NCBI GenBank assembly: GCA_019454185.1
Contig: CP075368.1
Location: forward strand, 2,273,649-2,337,648
Direction of reading: 5' to 3'
DNA from: Phycisphaeraceae bacterium
GTDB taxonomy: Bacteria > Planctomycetota > Phycisphaerae > Phycisphaerales > UBA1924
DNA length: 64,000 nucleotides
A model generated the notes under the pieces. It saw only the letters and a program-made list of their open reading frames with translations. It did no database searches and was not told the origin of the DNA. This document shows, one piece after another, positions 34,291 to 42,628 of this stretch. Each line of letters starts with the position of its first letter. Positions within the stretch are counted from its first letter, which is position 1. A program made the translations under genes and the position numbers.

Positions 34291-36873
34291 CTAGTCCTTT
34301 GGACTCTCAGACGCTGAACGGCGCCTGTCACGCTCCGCGATCCACCGATCGCGCTCGACCGTGTTCCCTGTTGCCTCGTAGAGCTTGATAAGACGCCCAT
34401 GCGTCAGCTCAAGGGGCCGCACCGCGAGCTTGCTCTCACGCAAGCCCCGTTCGGCCTCAAGCAACTCGATCTCCGCTTCCTCAAACCGCTTGAGGTCAAC
34501 AAGAATCTCCGCATGCATCGAATGAACGTTCAACGTGCGCCACGATTCCGATCCAAGAAGCGCCTCGTAAATCGCGATGACGCGCTCAAGCAACCCGAGA
34601 GCTTCCGCGTGCCGACCCTGCTGTCGAACCGCCGCGGCCAAGATCGAAAGCGTCGCCGCACTCGTCTCGCTGTTCGGCCCCGTTCGATCTTCATAGATCT
34701 CAAGAGCTCGCCTCGCCGCATCCTCGGCCTCTACGAAACGGCCGATGCTCCGATACGACGTGGAGAGTGCCGTGAACAGCACCGCGATGTCCACCGTATC
34801 CGACCCTCGGATCCGTGTCTCAATCTCGATCGCTCTTTCAATCGCCGCAAACGCCTCGTCGTGTCGGCCGACCTGGCTCGCGGCTTCCCCGTACCAACCA
34901 AGATACCTCGCCTTATCAAGCTCCGGAATGTCAAGTCGATCCGCAGACTCTATCACCCGAGTCATCAGGTCATATCGCTCTTGCCTGCGGCCCTGCGGCG
35001 CAAGAACCTGCGTTGCATACGTCGTCATGACCACAAGATGTTCCAATGTCTCTTGTTTCAGGGCCATGGCTTCTTGAGCCCGGCGTTCCGCGTCCTCGAT
35101 CAGAGCGACGCTCTCCGGCGACCTCTTGTTCTGCGCAAGCACGCCGGACAGAAGCTGCGCGGCATACAGCGTGCGATGATGATCCGCGCCCAGTTCCTGG
35201 GTCAGGATCTGGTATGCCTCGCTCGCGTAAGAGAGCCCGAAGGAATCCTCAGGACGAAAGCGGCACACAATGGTCAGATTCACTAATACTTCGGCCAGTC
35301 GCGTCCGAGGCGTTTCCGGATCATCACGCATCAGCGATATCGCGCTCGTGAAATGGTCGTACGCCGCGCCGCTACGCCCGAGCGCGCGATAAATCTCTCC
35401 GATCTGCTGCTCGACGGCCGCCCGAACCGAACCATCCTCTATCTGGTCCAATTGTTGAACGAGCCCATCCAGCACCTCCGCGACAGTGAGATCCTTTCCC
35501 TCTGACTTGCGAACATTCGCTGATCCCAGCACGTCTTCAACAAACAACTTCGAGAACGCCCCCGAACGCGCCGCCTCACGCGTCGCCTTCTTCTCCTGGC
35601 GCCTCGTCTCTTCGATCGCCTCGCTCAACCTCGTGTTCGTCCTCGTCAACTCATTGTTCGCCAAAGTCGCCTGATACAGCCCGTACCCCGCGCTCGCAAG
35701 CCCGCCCACCAACGCCAGCACAATCGCCGTCGCCGACACAACCAGCGCACGGTGACGCCTCACATACTTTCTGGCCCTGTACCCAAGCGTCGGAGGCACC
35801 GCCTCCACCGCCTCACCCGACAGATACCGCTGAATGTCCTGCTCCAGCTCCGCCGGCGACTGGTAACGACGCGACGGCTCCTTCTCCAGGCACTTCATCA
35901 CCACCCAGTCCAACTCGCCCTTCAACTCCCGCGCCAGACCCATCCCGTCCGTCCCGCGAACCATCGCCAGACGATCACGGAACACCCCGGAACGCGACAC
36001 ACGCATCGACGGCCGCGCCGGCTCCGATTCCGAGATGATCCGCTCCGTCTCCGCAGCCGTCTTGTACTTGAACAACGCCGGATCGAGCGGCATCGCCCCC
36101 GCCAAAAGCTCGTACAGCATCACGCCGATCGAGTACACATCCGTCCGCGTGTCAATGTCCAGCAGCCCACGCACCTGCTCCGGAGACATGTAACCCGGCG
36201 TCCCCACGATCTGGTGCAACTGCGTGTACACCGTCTGCTCGCCCTCATGATGCTCCACCGGCTTGGCAATCCCGAAGTCGATGATCTTCACCACCGCCTT
36301 CCCGTCCGACACCGTCACAAGCACGTTCGACGGCTTCAGATCCCGGTGGATCATCCCCTTCGTGTGCGCGTGCTGCACCGCGCGGCACACCTGCCCCACC
36401 AGCTCCAGCCGCTCACGCAGCGTCAGCTTCCCCTCATCGCAGAACGTCGTGATCGGCAGCCCCCTCACCAACTCCATCACGATGTACGGGCGCCCGTCCG
36501 GCAGCTCAGCCGTCTCGAACACACGCGCAATCCCAGGATGCTCCATCCGCACCAGCGATTGCCGCTCGCGCTGGAACCTCGCGATGACCTGGTCGTTCTC
36601 ACGCCCCGCACGCAGCAGCTTGATCGCCACCTGCCGGCGCACCGGCTTCTCCTGATCCGCAAGATAGACAACGCCGAACCCGCCCTCGCCCAACACGCCC
36701 CGCACCCGATACGGCCCGATCGTCTCCGGCGCGGGCCTGCGTGGCTGTGAGATCCCCGAGGGCGTCTCACCCATATGCCTCGAACCGATCATGCTCGGCT
36801 CAGGCGCGCCGCCTCCACCCCTCTCATCAGGACCCGCGCCGCCCGGATTCGTCCGTTCATCGTCAGAGTGCAA
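34291..36873 (-). CDS. Ser/Thr protein kinase with membrane anchor and TPR-like C-terminus
   Basis: 860 residues from TTG 36873, which has GGAGGG seven bases upstream. A complete Hanks-type kinase domain lies at about 54-350: glycine loop LGEGGFGVVYLA, Lys85 in VAIKLL, HRDLKPSN (176-183), DFG (199-201) and GTPGYMSPEQ. One membrane helix follows at about 376-398 (LVVSATAIVLALVGGLASAGYGL), then a coiled linker and some 450 residues of tetratricopeptide-like repeats (EIYRALGRSGAAYDHFTSAI, RFVEAEDAARRALEIYE, RHAEALGLLERVIAIYEALLG). This layout, with kinase inside and repeats outside the membrane, is widespread in planctomycetes and suggests a receptor kinase; ligand and targets are unknown. Confidence 0.95.
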   Translation of the reverse strand: MHSDDERTNPGGAGPDERGGGGAPEPSMIGSRHMGETPSGISQPRRPAPETIGPYRVRGVLGEGGFGVVYLADQEKPVRRQVAIKLLRAGRENDQVIARFQRERQSLVRMEHPGIARVFETAELPDGRPYIVMELVRGLPITTFCDEGKLTLRERLELVGQVCRAVQHAHTKGMIHRDLKPSNVLVTVSDGKAVVKIIDFGIAKPVEHHEGEQTVYTQLHQIVGTPGYMSPEQVRGLLDIDTRTDVYSIGVMLYELLAGAMPLDPALFKYKTAAETERIISESEPARPSMRVSRSGVFRDRLAMVRGTDGMGLARELKGELDWVVMKCLEKEPSRRYQSPAELEQDIQRYLSGEAVEAVPPTLGYRARKYVRRHRALVVSATAIVLALVGGLASAGYGLYQATLANNELTRTNTRLSEAIEETRRQEKKATREAARSGAFSKLFVEDVLGSANVRKSEGKDLTVAEVLDGLVQQLDQIEDGSVRAAVEQQIGEIYRALGRSGAAYDHFTSAISLMRDDPETPRTRLAEVLVNLTIVCRFRPEDSFGLSYASEAYQILTQELGADHHRTLYAAQLLSGVLAQNKRSPESVALIEDAERRAQEAMALKQETLEHLVVMTTYATQVLAPQGRRQERYDLMTRVIESADRLDIPELDKARYLGWYGEAASQVGRHDEAFAAIERAIEIETRIRGSDTVDIAVLFTALSTSYRSIGRFVEAEDAARRALEIYEDRTGPNSETSAATLSILAAAVRQQGRHAEALGLLERVIAIYEALLGSESWRTLNVHSMHAEILVDLKRFEEAEIELLEAERGLRESKLAVRPLELTHGRLIKLYEATGNTVERDRWIAERDRRRSASESPKD

Positions 36874-37025
36874 CGCCGAACCCTCCAGTTGTCACAAGTG
36901 TAAGAGTTTCTTCTCCCCGAAGGAACACGGCTCCCAGGCCGCGCCGCCCCGTACTTCGCATATGGTTCGGCAATCATCAGGGCCTCGCTGGGGCACCTCA
37001 CGCCACACACCGACGGAGGACAACC

Positions 37026-38159
37026 ATGCGCAACGCCACACCCATCGCCCTCTCGCTCCTCCTCGCGCCCTCCTTGCTCGTCGGCTGCTCCGCCCTTGAC
37101 GCCGACGAACGCCATTCCCAGGTCCAGAAGATCCAACGCCGCCTCCCCGAGTCCATGCGTGCCGCCCGCACCACCGCGCCCGGCGAGACCGACTGGTACA
37201 TCCTCGCATACTTCAGAGACCCGAAGTTCAACAAAGCGGGCGAGTTCGGCCTCTATCTCGCCACCTCGCGCGATGGATACACCTGGCAACCCGCGAACCT
37301 CGACCGACCGCTCTTCGTGCCGCGCGTCGGCGTCTCAAGCGGCATGCGCGACCCATGCATCGCACAAGGCCCCGACGGCGTCTTCCACTGTGTCTGGACC
37401 TGGGAAACCGGCGACCGACGCAGCATCGGCTACGCACGCTCCACCGATCTCATCACATGGACCGACATCCGCTCACTCAAGGTCATGCCCGACACCGTCA
37501 GCATCGATTACTGCTGGGCGCCCGAAATCATCTGGGATTCCGCCTCAACCCACTGGGTCCTCGCCTGGTCGTGCGCGATCGAGGGCCTCAATCCCGCGAC
37601 CGAGAAGCAGGCCGAGTGGAACCACCGGATGTACTACTCCACTACGCGCGACTTCCGCACCCTCTCGCCCTACCAATCGCTCTTCGATCCCGGCTACCCC
37701 TCCATCGACCCCGCGTGGATCGAACTCCCGCCAGATTGGATCCCCAAAGGCCTCACCCGCCCCGCCGACTCCGAGAGCATCTTCGACGCCCCCGCCGCCG
37801 GACCCGCCACACCCAGCGACCCCGGACGCTGGCTCCTGCTCTACAAAGACGAGCGCCAATGGCCTGAGAAAAAACAGATCCGCGCCGTCCGAGGGCTCAC
37901 ACCAGTCGGCCCCTTCGGCACTCCCTCCGCCTCCCTCACCATCCACTGGGTCGAAGCCCCAAGCGCACAGATCATCGACGGCAACCTCGTCATCTACTAC
38001 GACGAATACCGCGAAGGACGCTACGGCGCGATCCGCTCCGCCGATCTCTTCAAGTGGGAAGATGTCCAGAACCTCATGTCCTTCCCACCCCTCACCCGCC
38101 ACGGTTCCGTCATCCGCGTCACGCCCGCACAGTGGCAACGTGTCCACGATCGGCGATGA
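37026..38159 (+). CDS. GH43-like five-bladed propeller lipoprotein
   Basis: 377 residues from ATG 37026, with GGAGGA before it. Lipoprotein signal MRNATPIALSLLLAPSLLVGC. The rest is a beta-propeller with repeated blade motifs: GEFGLYLATSRDGYTWQ, MRDPCIAQGPDGVFHCVWTW, SIGYARSTDLITWTD, DYCWAPEIIWDSASTHWVLAWS and RYGAIRSADLFKWEDV. WAPEIIWD and the RDP turn are typical of glycoside hydrolase family 43 and relatives acting on arabinan/xylan or other glycans. The substrate cannot be read. It is divergent from the kinase across 152 bases, and 89 bases before the S9 peptidase on the same strand. Confidence 0.78.
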   Translation: MRNATPIALSLLLAPSLLVGCSALDADERHSQVQKIQRRLPESMRAARTTAPGETDWYILAYFRDPKFNKAGEFGLYLATSRDGYTWQPANLDRPLFVPRVGVSSGMRDPCIAQGPDGVFHCVWTWETGDRRSIGYARSTDLITWTDIRSLKVMPDTVSIDYCWAPEIIWDSASTHWVLAWSCAIEGLNPATEKQAEWNHRMYYSTTRDFRTLSPYQSLFDPGYPSIDPAWIELPPDWIPKGLTRPADSESIFDAPAAGPATPSDPGRWLLLYKDERQWPEKKQIRAVRGLTPVGPFGTPSASLTIHWVEAPSAQIIDGNLVIYYDEYREGRYGAIRSADLFKWEDVQNLMSFPPLTRHGSVIRVTPAQWQRVHDRR

Positions 38160-38248
38160 CCCCCGCCGATGACTGGCTCATCCCCAAAAACCGCCAGAAC
38201 CAAACGCCCCCAGCCCGGTATCCTGTAAGCCCCAAAGGAGATCCTCAC

Positions 38249-40273
38249 ATGCCGAGCACAACGCCCGTCCATCACGCGGCTGTCCTCCTCGCCCTCTCTC
38301 TCTCAACCCCACTCGCCCTCGCGCAGCACGCCGGCGCACCAGTGCCGCTCGCCGGCACGGCCGCCGCCGCCTCGATCTCCACCACCGAGCCCCTCGCCTC
38401 CATCTCCCTCGAACGCTTCCTCAAGATCCGCGCCCCCGGCTCACCCCAGATCGCGCCCGACGGCACCCTCTACGTCCGCGACTGGCCCGATGGCATCTGG
38501 CAGCTCTACCGCGTCCAGGGCAACGCCGCCGGTCCCGACTCCAAAATGACCAAGCTCACCAACTACGCCGACGGACTCTCCGGATACTCCATCTCCCCCG
38601 ACGGATCCAGGATCCTCCTCCTCCACGCCGTGGGCGGCAACGAGAACACCCAGATCTCACTCCTCGATCCCAAGGCCGCGCCCGGCGATCCCAACGCCAT
38701 CAAGCCCATCGTCAGCGATCCCAAAGTCCAGTTCGCCGCGAACAAGTGGCTCGCCGATTCATCCGGCTTCCTCTACAGCGGCAACGCCGAAAGCCCCCGC
38801 GACTTCTACCTCTACCTCTTCGACTTCGCCACAGGCAAGAGCACCCGCATCCTCAACCGCCCCGGTTCATGGAGCTCTTCCGACATCACCGCCGACAAGT
38901 CCCGCGCCCTCGTCTCCGAGTATCGCTCCATCTCCGACACCTCCATCTACGAACTCACGCTCTCCGACGGATCACTCAAAGACCTCGGCCTCACAAGCCC
39001 CGACGGCTCCACCGTCTCGCAGGGCCTCGTCGGCTACCTCCCCGGCGAAAAGAGCGTCCTCATCGTCGCCGACATCGAAGACGGCATGCGCAAGCTCTAC
39101 CAGAAAGATCTCGCCACCGGCGCAACCTCAAAGCCGATCTCCGAGATCAACGACTACGAGATCGACTCCGCCTCCATGAACACCGAACGCACGCTCCTGG
39201 CCGTCGTCACCAACCGCGACGGATACGGCGCGCTCCAGCTCTACCGCCTCCCCGGCTACGACAAGGTCACGCTCCCACCCATCGAAGAGGGCGTCATCTC
39301 CCTCAACGAACTCAAGGCCGACCGCATCACCTGGTCCGTCTCCAACGCCCGCACCCCCGGGCTCGCTTACACCTGGAACGTCCCGCCCATCGGCCGCGCC
39401 GCCGACAAAATCCGCCAGGTCACCCTCGCCGACACCCAGGGCATCGACCTCGCTCGATTCACCCTCCCGAAACTCATCCGCTACAAGGCCGTCGACGGGC
39501 TCGACATCCCCGCCTTCCTCTTCCTCCCGCCCGGCTACGTCGAAGGCACACGAATCCCCTTCATCGCCAACTACCACGGCGGCCCAGAAAGCCAGTTCCG
39601 CCCGGTCTTCAGCGCCCAGAACCAGTACCTCCTCGCTCAGGGCTTCGGCATCATCCAGCCAAACGTCCGAGGCAGCACCGGCTACGGACGCGCCTTCCAC
39701 ATGATGGACGATTACAAAGGCCGATGGATGTCCGTCAGCGACGGCGTCGACGCCGCACAGTGGCTCGTTGACAACAACCTCGCCAGGCCCGGACGCATCG
39801 CCACCTACGGCGGCTCCTACGGCGGCTTCATGTCCGTCGCCACACTCGTCGAAGACGGCATGCGCGTCGAAAGAGGACAGCAGAAAGAACCCCTCTTCGG
39901 CGCAGGCATCAACGTCGTCGGCATCGTCAACATGAAGACCTTCCTCGAGCAGACCAGCGGCTACCGCCAGAAACTCCGCGAGGTCGAGTACGGCCCGCTC
40001 TCCGATTCAGAGTTCCTCGAGTCCGTCTCACCGATCAACCACATCGACAAGATCAGAGTCCCCATGCTCATCGCCCACGGACTCAACGACCCGCGCGTCC
40101 CCGTCGGCGAAGCCATGCAGCTCGCCGTCGGACTCATGCAACGCGGCTACGAACCCGAGCAGATCTACTTCCCCGACGAAGGACACGGCTTCGCCAAACT
40201 CTCCAACCGCCTCATCTTCTCGCAACGCATGGTCGATTTCCTGCGGAAATCCATCGGCACCGACGCGGAATGA
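38249..40273 (+). CDS. S9-family (prolyl oligopeptidase-type) serine peptidase, secreted
   Basis: 674 residues from ATG 38249, preceded by AAAGGAG. Signal peptide of about 25 residues (AAVLLALSLSTPLALAQ). A seven-bladed-propeller-like N-terminal domain (SPDGSRILL, YLFDFATGKSTRIL and similar repeats) runs to about 400. An alpha/beta-hydrolase domain follows with YHGGPESQFRP, nucleophile Ser523 in GGSYGGFMS, Asp614 in GLNDPRVPV and His646 in DEGHGF, so the triad is complete. It is likely periplasmic or cell-surface and degrades short peptides. It may be co-transcribed with the GH43-like gene. Confidence 0.93.
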   Translation: MPSTTPVHHAAVLLALSLSTPLALAQHAGAPVPLAGTAAAASISTTEPLASISLERFLKIRAPGSPQIAPDGTLYVRDWPDGIWQLYRVQGNAAGPDSKMTKLTNYADGLSGYSISPDGSRILLLHAVGGNENTQISLLDPKAAPGDPNAIKPIVSDPKVQFAANKWLADSSGFLYSGNAESPRDFYLYLFDFATGKSTRILNRPGSWSSSDITADKSRALVSEYRSISDTSIYELTLSDGSLKDLGLTSPDGSTVSQGLVGYLPGEKSVLIVADIEDGMRKLYQKDLATGATSKPISEINDYEIDSASMNTERTLLAVVTNRDGYGALQLYRLPGYDKVTLPPIEEGVISLNELKADRITWSVSNARTPGLAYTWNVPPIGRAADKIRQVTLADTQGIDLARFTLPKLIRYKAVDGLDIPAFLFLPPGYVEGTRIPFIANYHGGPESQFRPVFSAQNQYLLAQGFGIIQPNVRGSTGYGRAFHMMDDYKGRWMSVSDGVDAAQWLVDNNLARPGRIATYGGSYGGFMSVATLVEDGMRVERGQQKEPLFGAGINVVGIVNMKTFLEQTSGYRQKLREVEYGPLSDSEFLESVSPINHIDKIRVPMLIAHGLNDPRVPVGEAMQLAVGLMQRGYEPEQIYFPDEGHGFAKLSNRLIFSQRMVDFLRKSIGTDAE

Positions 40274-40577
40274 CACTGGGACCACTCCTTCCTCTCGGGA
40301 CAAAGCACTCCGACCACTTCCTCCGCGCACTTCGCCGTGCTCCTCCTTGACGCGCGTCCCTCTTTCTTTCCCCCCTCTGCCCATCTGCCCCAACTCTCTT
40401 CTCCGTGCCCTCCGTGTTCTCTGTGGTGAATGCCTCTCTGCTCTGCCGTCGCCTCTCCCCGAGGAACCCGCGCCCCCTCGTCCCGGCCCCACTGCGCGCC
40501 AACAATCCCCGTTCCGCCCGGCCCAGCCATAGACTGGCCCGCGCACGCTCGCATAGCTATGCTTGTGATGAATAAAG
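40274..40577. other. 304-bp intergenic region with a dispersed ACAGAG-type repeat and a perfect palindrome
   Basis: Holds no credible gene. Bases 40393-40436 read, on the minus strand, as a variant of the ACCACAGAGA...CGGAGGGCACGGAG repeat known from many intergenic regions of bacteria. A perfect 12-bp palindrome GCATAGCTATGC (40551-40562) lies 15 bases before the acetyltransferase start and may be a regulatory site or part of its leader. Confidence 0.5.
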
Positions 40578-41102
40578 ATGCTTGAAGCCCCCGCCCTCCC
40601 CATCGTCGTCCGCCGGGTTCGCTCCTCCGATTCCATGGAAGAGCTGACCTCGCTCCTGCACCGCGCCTACGCCGAGCAGGTCGCCATGGGGCTCAAGCCG
40701 CTGGCAGGACGCCAGACCGTCGATGTCACCCGCGCCCGCTCCGCCACCGGCGAGAACTACGTCGCCACGCTCGGAGAAGGCGGCCCCCTCGTCGGCACCA
40801 TCCTCTTCCAGGAGAGAGAATCCGCCGCCTTCCCCGAGTGGTTCCTCCGCCCCGAAGTCGCCCACTTCTCCCTCTTCGGCGTCGATCCCCTCCATCAGGG
40901 CCGAGGCATAGGCGGCATGCTCCTCCGCGCCGTCGAGCAGCGCGCCGTCGAACTCGCAAAGACCGAGATCGCGCTCTCCTACGCCGAGCCCGACACCAAA
41001 CTCGCCGGCTTCTACGCCCACCGCGCCTACCGCTTCATCCAGCACTGGCAGTGGCCCTACACCAACTACCGCAGTGTCATCCTCAGCAAGTCACTCGTCT
41101 GA
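40578..41102 (+). CDS. GNAT-family N-acetyltransferase
   Basis: 174 residues. GNAT motifs in order: IVVRRVRSSDSMEELTSLLHRAY (N-terminal strand and helix), LVGTILFQERE, then motif A HFSLFGVDPLHQGRGIGGMLLRAVEQRAVE with the acetyl-CoA loop QGRGIGG, and FYAHRAYRFIQHWQW (motif B). It transfers an acetyl group to an unknown amine. It lies upstream of the repeat array and RAYT locus. The start ATG 40578 follows the palindrome noted at 40551. Confidence 0.9.
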   Translation: MLEAPALPIVVRRVRSSDSMEELTSLLHRAYAEQVAMGLKPLAGRQTVDVTRARSATGENYVATLGEGGPLVGTILFQERESAAFPEWFLRPEVAHFSLFGVDPLHQGRGIGGMLLRAVEQRAVELAKTEIALSYAEPDTKLAGFYAHRAYRFIQHWQWPYTNYRSVILSKSLV

Positions 41103-41244
41103 GCAGTGCCGAGGCCCGCACAAAGCAAGCAACGGGTGAGCAGGCGGCCGGCGTTTGCTGTTCGGCACCCTACCTGCTCGACTCTTTCCATCACTTCCTT
41201 CGTCCTGTCTTCCTCGCTTGACGGCCCCGCGGGCTGCGCCGCGG

Positions 41245-41740
41245 TCGCTGCCGCGACTTCATGGAGTTGTCGCTCTTCGCTGCGAAGCAGCGTGCGGCGG
41301 TTGCCAGCGGGCTGTGCCGCGGTTGCCAGTGTGCGGCAGTTCCCAGCCGGAACTCCACGGAGTTGTCGCTCTCCCGCTGCGGAGCAGTGTGCGGCGGTTG
41401 CCAGCGGGCCGTGCCGCGGTTGCCAGTGTGCGGCAGTTCCCAGCCGGAACTCCACGGAGTTGTCGCTCTTCCGCTGCGGAGCAGTGTGCGGCAGTTCCCA
41501 GCCGGAACTCCACGGAGTTGTCGCTCTTCCGCTGCGGAGCAGTGTGCGGCAGTTCCCAGCCGGAACTCCACGGAGTTGTCGCTCTTCCGCTGCGGAGCAG
41601 TGTGCGGCAGTTCCCAGCCGGGACTCCACGGAGTTGACGCTCTTCCGCTGCGGAGCAGCGTGCCGCGGTTGCCAGCGGCTGTGCTGCGGTCGCTGCCACG
41701 ACTTCGTAGAGTTGGCGCTCTCCCGCTGCGGAGCAGCGTG
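41245..41740. repeat. Tandem array of 58-bp and 39-bp palindrome-containing units
   Basis: Five 58-bp units at 41333-41390, 41430-41487, 41488-41545, 41546-41603 and 41604-41661. The three from 41430 to 41603 are identical. Two 39-bp units (41294-41332, 41391-41429) alternate with them at the left, giving 97-bp higher-order repeats. Diverged copies border the array at 41245 and 41692. Each 58-bp unit contains the small palindromes AACTCCACGGAGTT and CTGCGGAGCAG. Because 58 is not a multiple of three and no unit has a stop codon in several frames, long meaningless reading frames run through on both strands. It is non-coding. Confidence 0.9.
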
Positions 41741-41745
41741 CTGCG

Positions 41746-41792
41746 GTAGCCAGGGGTGCCGCGCAGTCCCGAAGGCACCGCGCAACCTCTGG
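41746..41792 (+). repeat. GTAG-hairpin (REP) element, left of RAYT gene
   Basis: GTAG (41746-41749) followed by CCAGGGGT (41750-41757), which pairs with AACCTCTGG (784-792 of the same kilobase) around an inner CGCGC/GCGC pairing. A tetranucleotide plus hairpin is the layout of REP sequences acted on by RAYTs. Confidence 0.75.
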
Positions 41793-41803
41793 AAAGCGAC
41801 CCA

Positions 41804-42310
41804 TCACACACCCCTCTTCCTTCTTCTCCTCGCCCCGGCAGGGGCACGCTGAACCCTCAAACCGCAGTCAACATACTGCTCTTCAAACTCCACGCCATGC
41901 GCCTTCAGCAGCGCAACCAGCTCCTCCCGGAATGACCACTTCGCATGGTGCTCCGCCTGACTCTTGATGTACGCCTTCACCACGCCCGCCTGCGACTGGC
42001 TCACCGAGAACACGCCGTACCCCACCTGCCACGCAAACGGCTTCACGCCGCGCGACTCATGCATCCAACGCGACGACCGCGTCTTCACATGGCGAACCAG
42101 AACAGAGATCGACTCCTCCGTCCCCCACCGCACCAACATGTGGATGTGATCCGGCATGCCGCCGATCGCGAGCAGCGTGCCGCCCTCATCACGCACAATC
42201 CCGCCGATAAAGCCATACAGATCATCCGCGCCCTCCGCCCCGATCCACGGCGTGCGGCTCTTGGTCGAAAAAACAATGTGCAGCAGAACCTGTGACCATG
42301 TGCTCGGCAT
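41804..42310 (-). CDS. REP-associated tyrosine transposase (RAYT, IS200/Y1 type)
   Basis: 168 residues from ATG 42310, with GGAGG six bases upstream. Single-strand DNA nuclease/transposase of the Y1 HUH family. N-terminal STWSQVLLHIVFSTKSR, HUH motif GMPDHIHMLVRW (His55, His57), and the tyrosine helix VVKAYIKSQAEHH with Tyr114 as the predicted nucleophile; the SFREE motif follows. Its basic C-terminus (APAGARRRRKRGV) is encoded by the left 19-bp inverted repeat. The gene is bracketed by inverted repeats and GTAG hairpins and lies next to a tandem palindrome array, the expected setting for a RAYT that mobilises REP elements. Confidence 0.92.
   Translation of the reverse strand: MPSTWSQVLLHIVFSTKSRTPWIGAEGADDLYGFIGGIVRDEGGTLLAIGGMPDHIHMLVRWGTEESISVLVRHVKTRSSRWMHESRGVKPFAWQVGYGVFSVSQSQAGVVKAYIKSQAEHHAKWSFREELVALLKAHGVEFEEQYVDCGLRVQRAPAGARRRRKRGV
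41831..41849 (+). repeat. 19-bp inverted repeat, left copy (overlaps RAYT 3' end)
   Basis: CGCCCCGGCAGGGGCACGC, the exact reverse complement of 42356-42374. The two copies bracket nearly the whole RAYT coding sequence. Confidence 0.85.
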
Positions 42311-42355
42311 GAGATCCTCCCGCGCCACAGCATACCCGATCCCAAGGCGCTCACC

Positions 42356-42374
42356 GCGTGCCCCTGCCGGGGCG
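42356..42374 (-). repeat. 19-bp inverted repeat, right copy
   Basis: GCGTGCCCCTGCCGGGGCG, a perfect inverted match to 41831-41849, 46 bases upstream of the RAYT start codon. Confidence 0.85.
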
Positions 42375-42413
42375 ATCAATGAAGAGCGAACAACTGTGAG
42401 TCGTCTCCGCTCT

Positions 42414-42459
42414 CCAGGGGTTGCGCTCGGGGCTTCGCCCCTCACTGACCCCTGGCTAC
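42414..42459 (-). repeat. GTAG-hairpin (REP) element, right of RAYT gene
   Basis: On the minus strand GTAG (42459-42456) is followed by CCAGGGGT (42455-42448), pairing with ACCCCTGG (complement of 42414-42421), with an inner GGGGC-GAA-GCCCC stem. It is the mirror image of the element at 41746, so both GTAG ends point away from the RAYT gene. Confidence 0.78.
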
Positions 42460-42541
42460 CACAACTCGCCGCTCCGCGGCGGAACGCCTCCGCCTTGATC
42501 GCTCCACCCCTCACCCCTCCCACATTCCCAAAAATCTGCAC

Positions 42542-42571
42542 CTCTCACTGACAAACGTCTGTCAGTGAGAG
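42542..42571. promoter_or_regulatory. Perfect 12-bp inverted repeat upstream of HTH-like gene
   Basis: CTCTCACTGACA (42542-42553) and TGTCAGTGAGAG (42560-42571) around a 6-base centre, 57 bases before the start at 42629. It could be an operator for the downstream HTH-like protein or a terminator-type hairpin; no T-run follows. Confidence 0.5.
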
Positions 42572-42628
42572 CCCGATTTCGCGCACGCGCCACCTTGCAT
42601 CCGCTCGCGCACCGCGTATCTTCGACGC

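Noticed and set aside
36741..37025. N-terminal extension of the GH43-like gene
   Set aside because: Overlaps the divergent kinase start; the lipoprotein signal begins at 37026 with a good ribosome-binding site.
41294..41661. Possible CRISPR array
   Set aside because: Units are contiguous and identical over their whole length, with no unique spacers, and no cas genes are near.
41066..41785. Several overlapping reading frames of 160-250 codons on both strands
   Set aside because: Produced by the 58-bp tandem units, which lack stops in several frames; no start signal or protein-like core.
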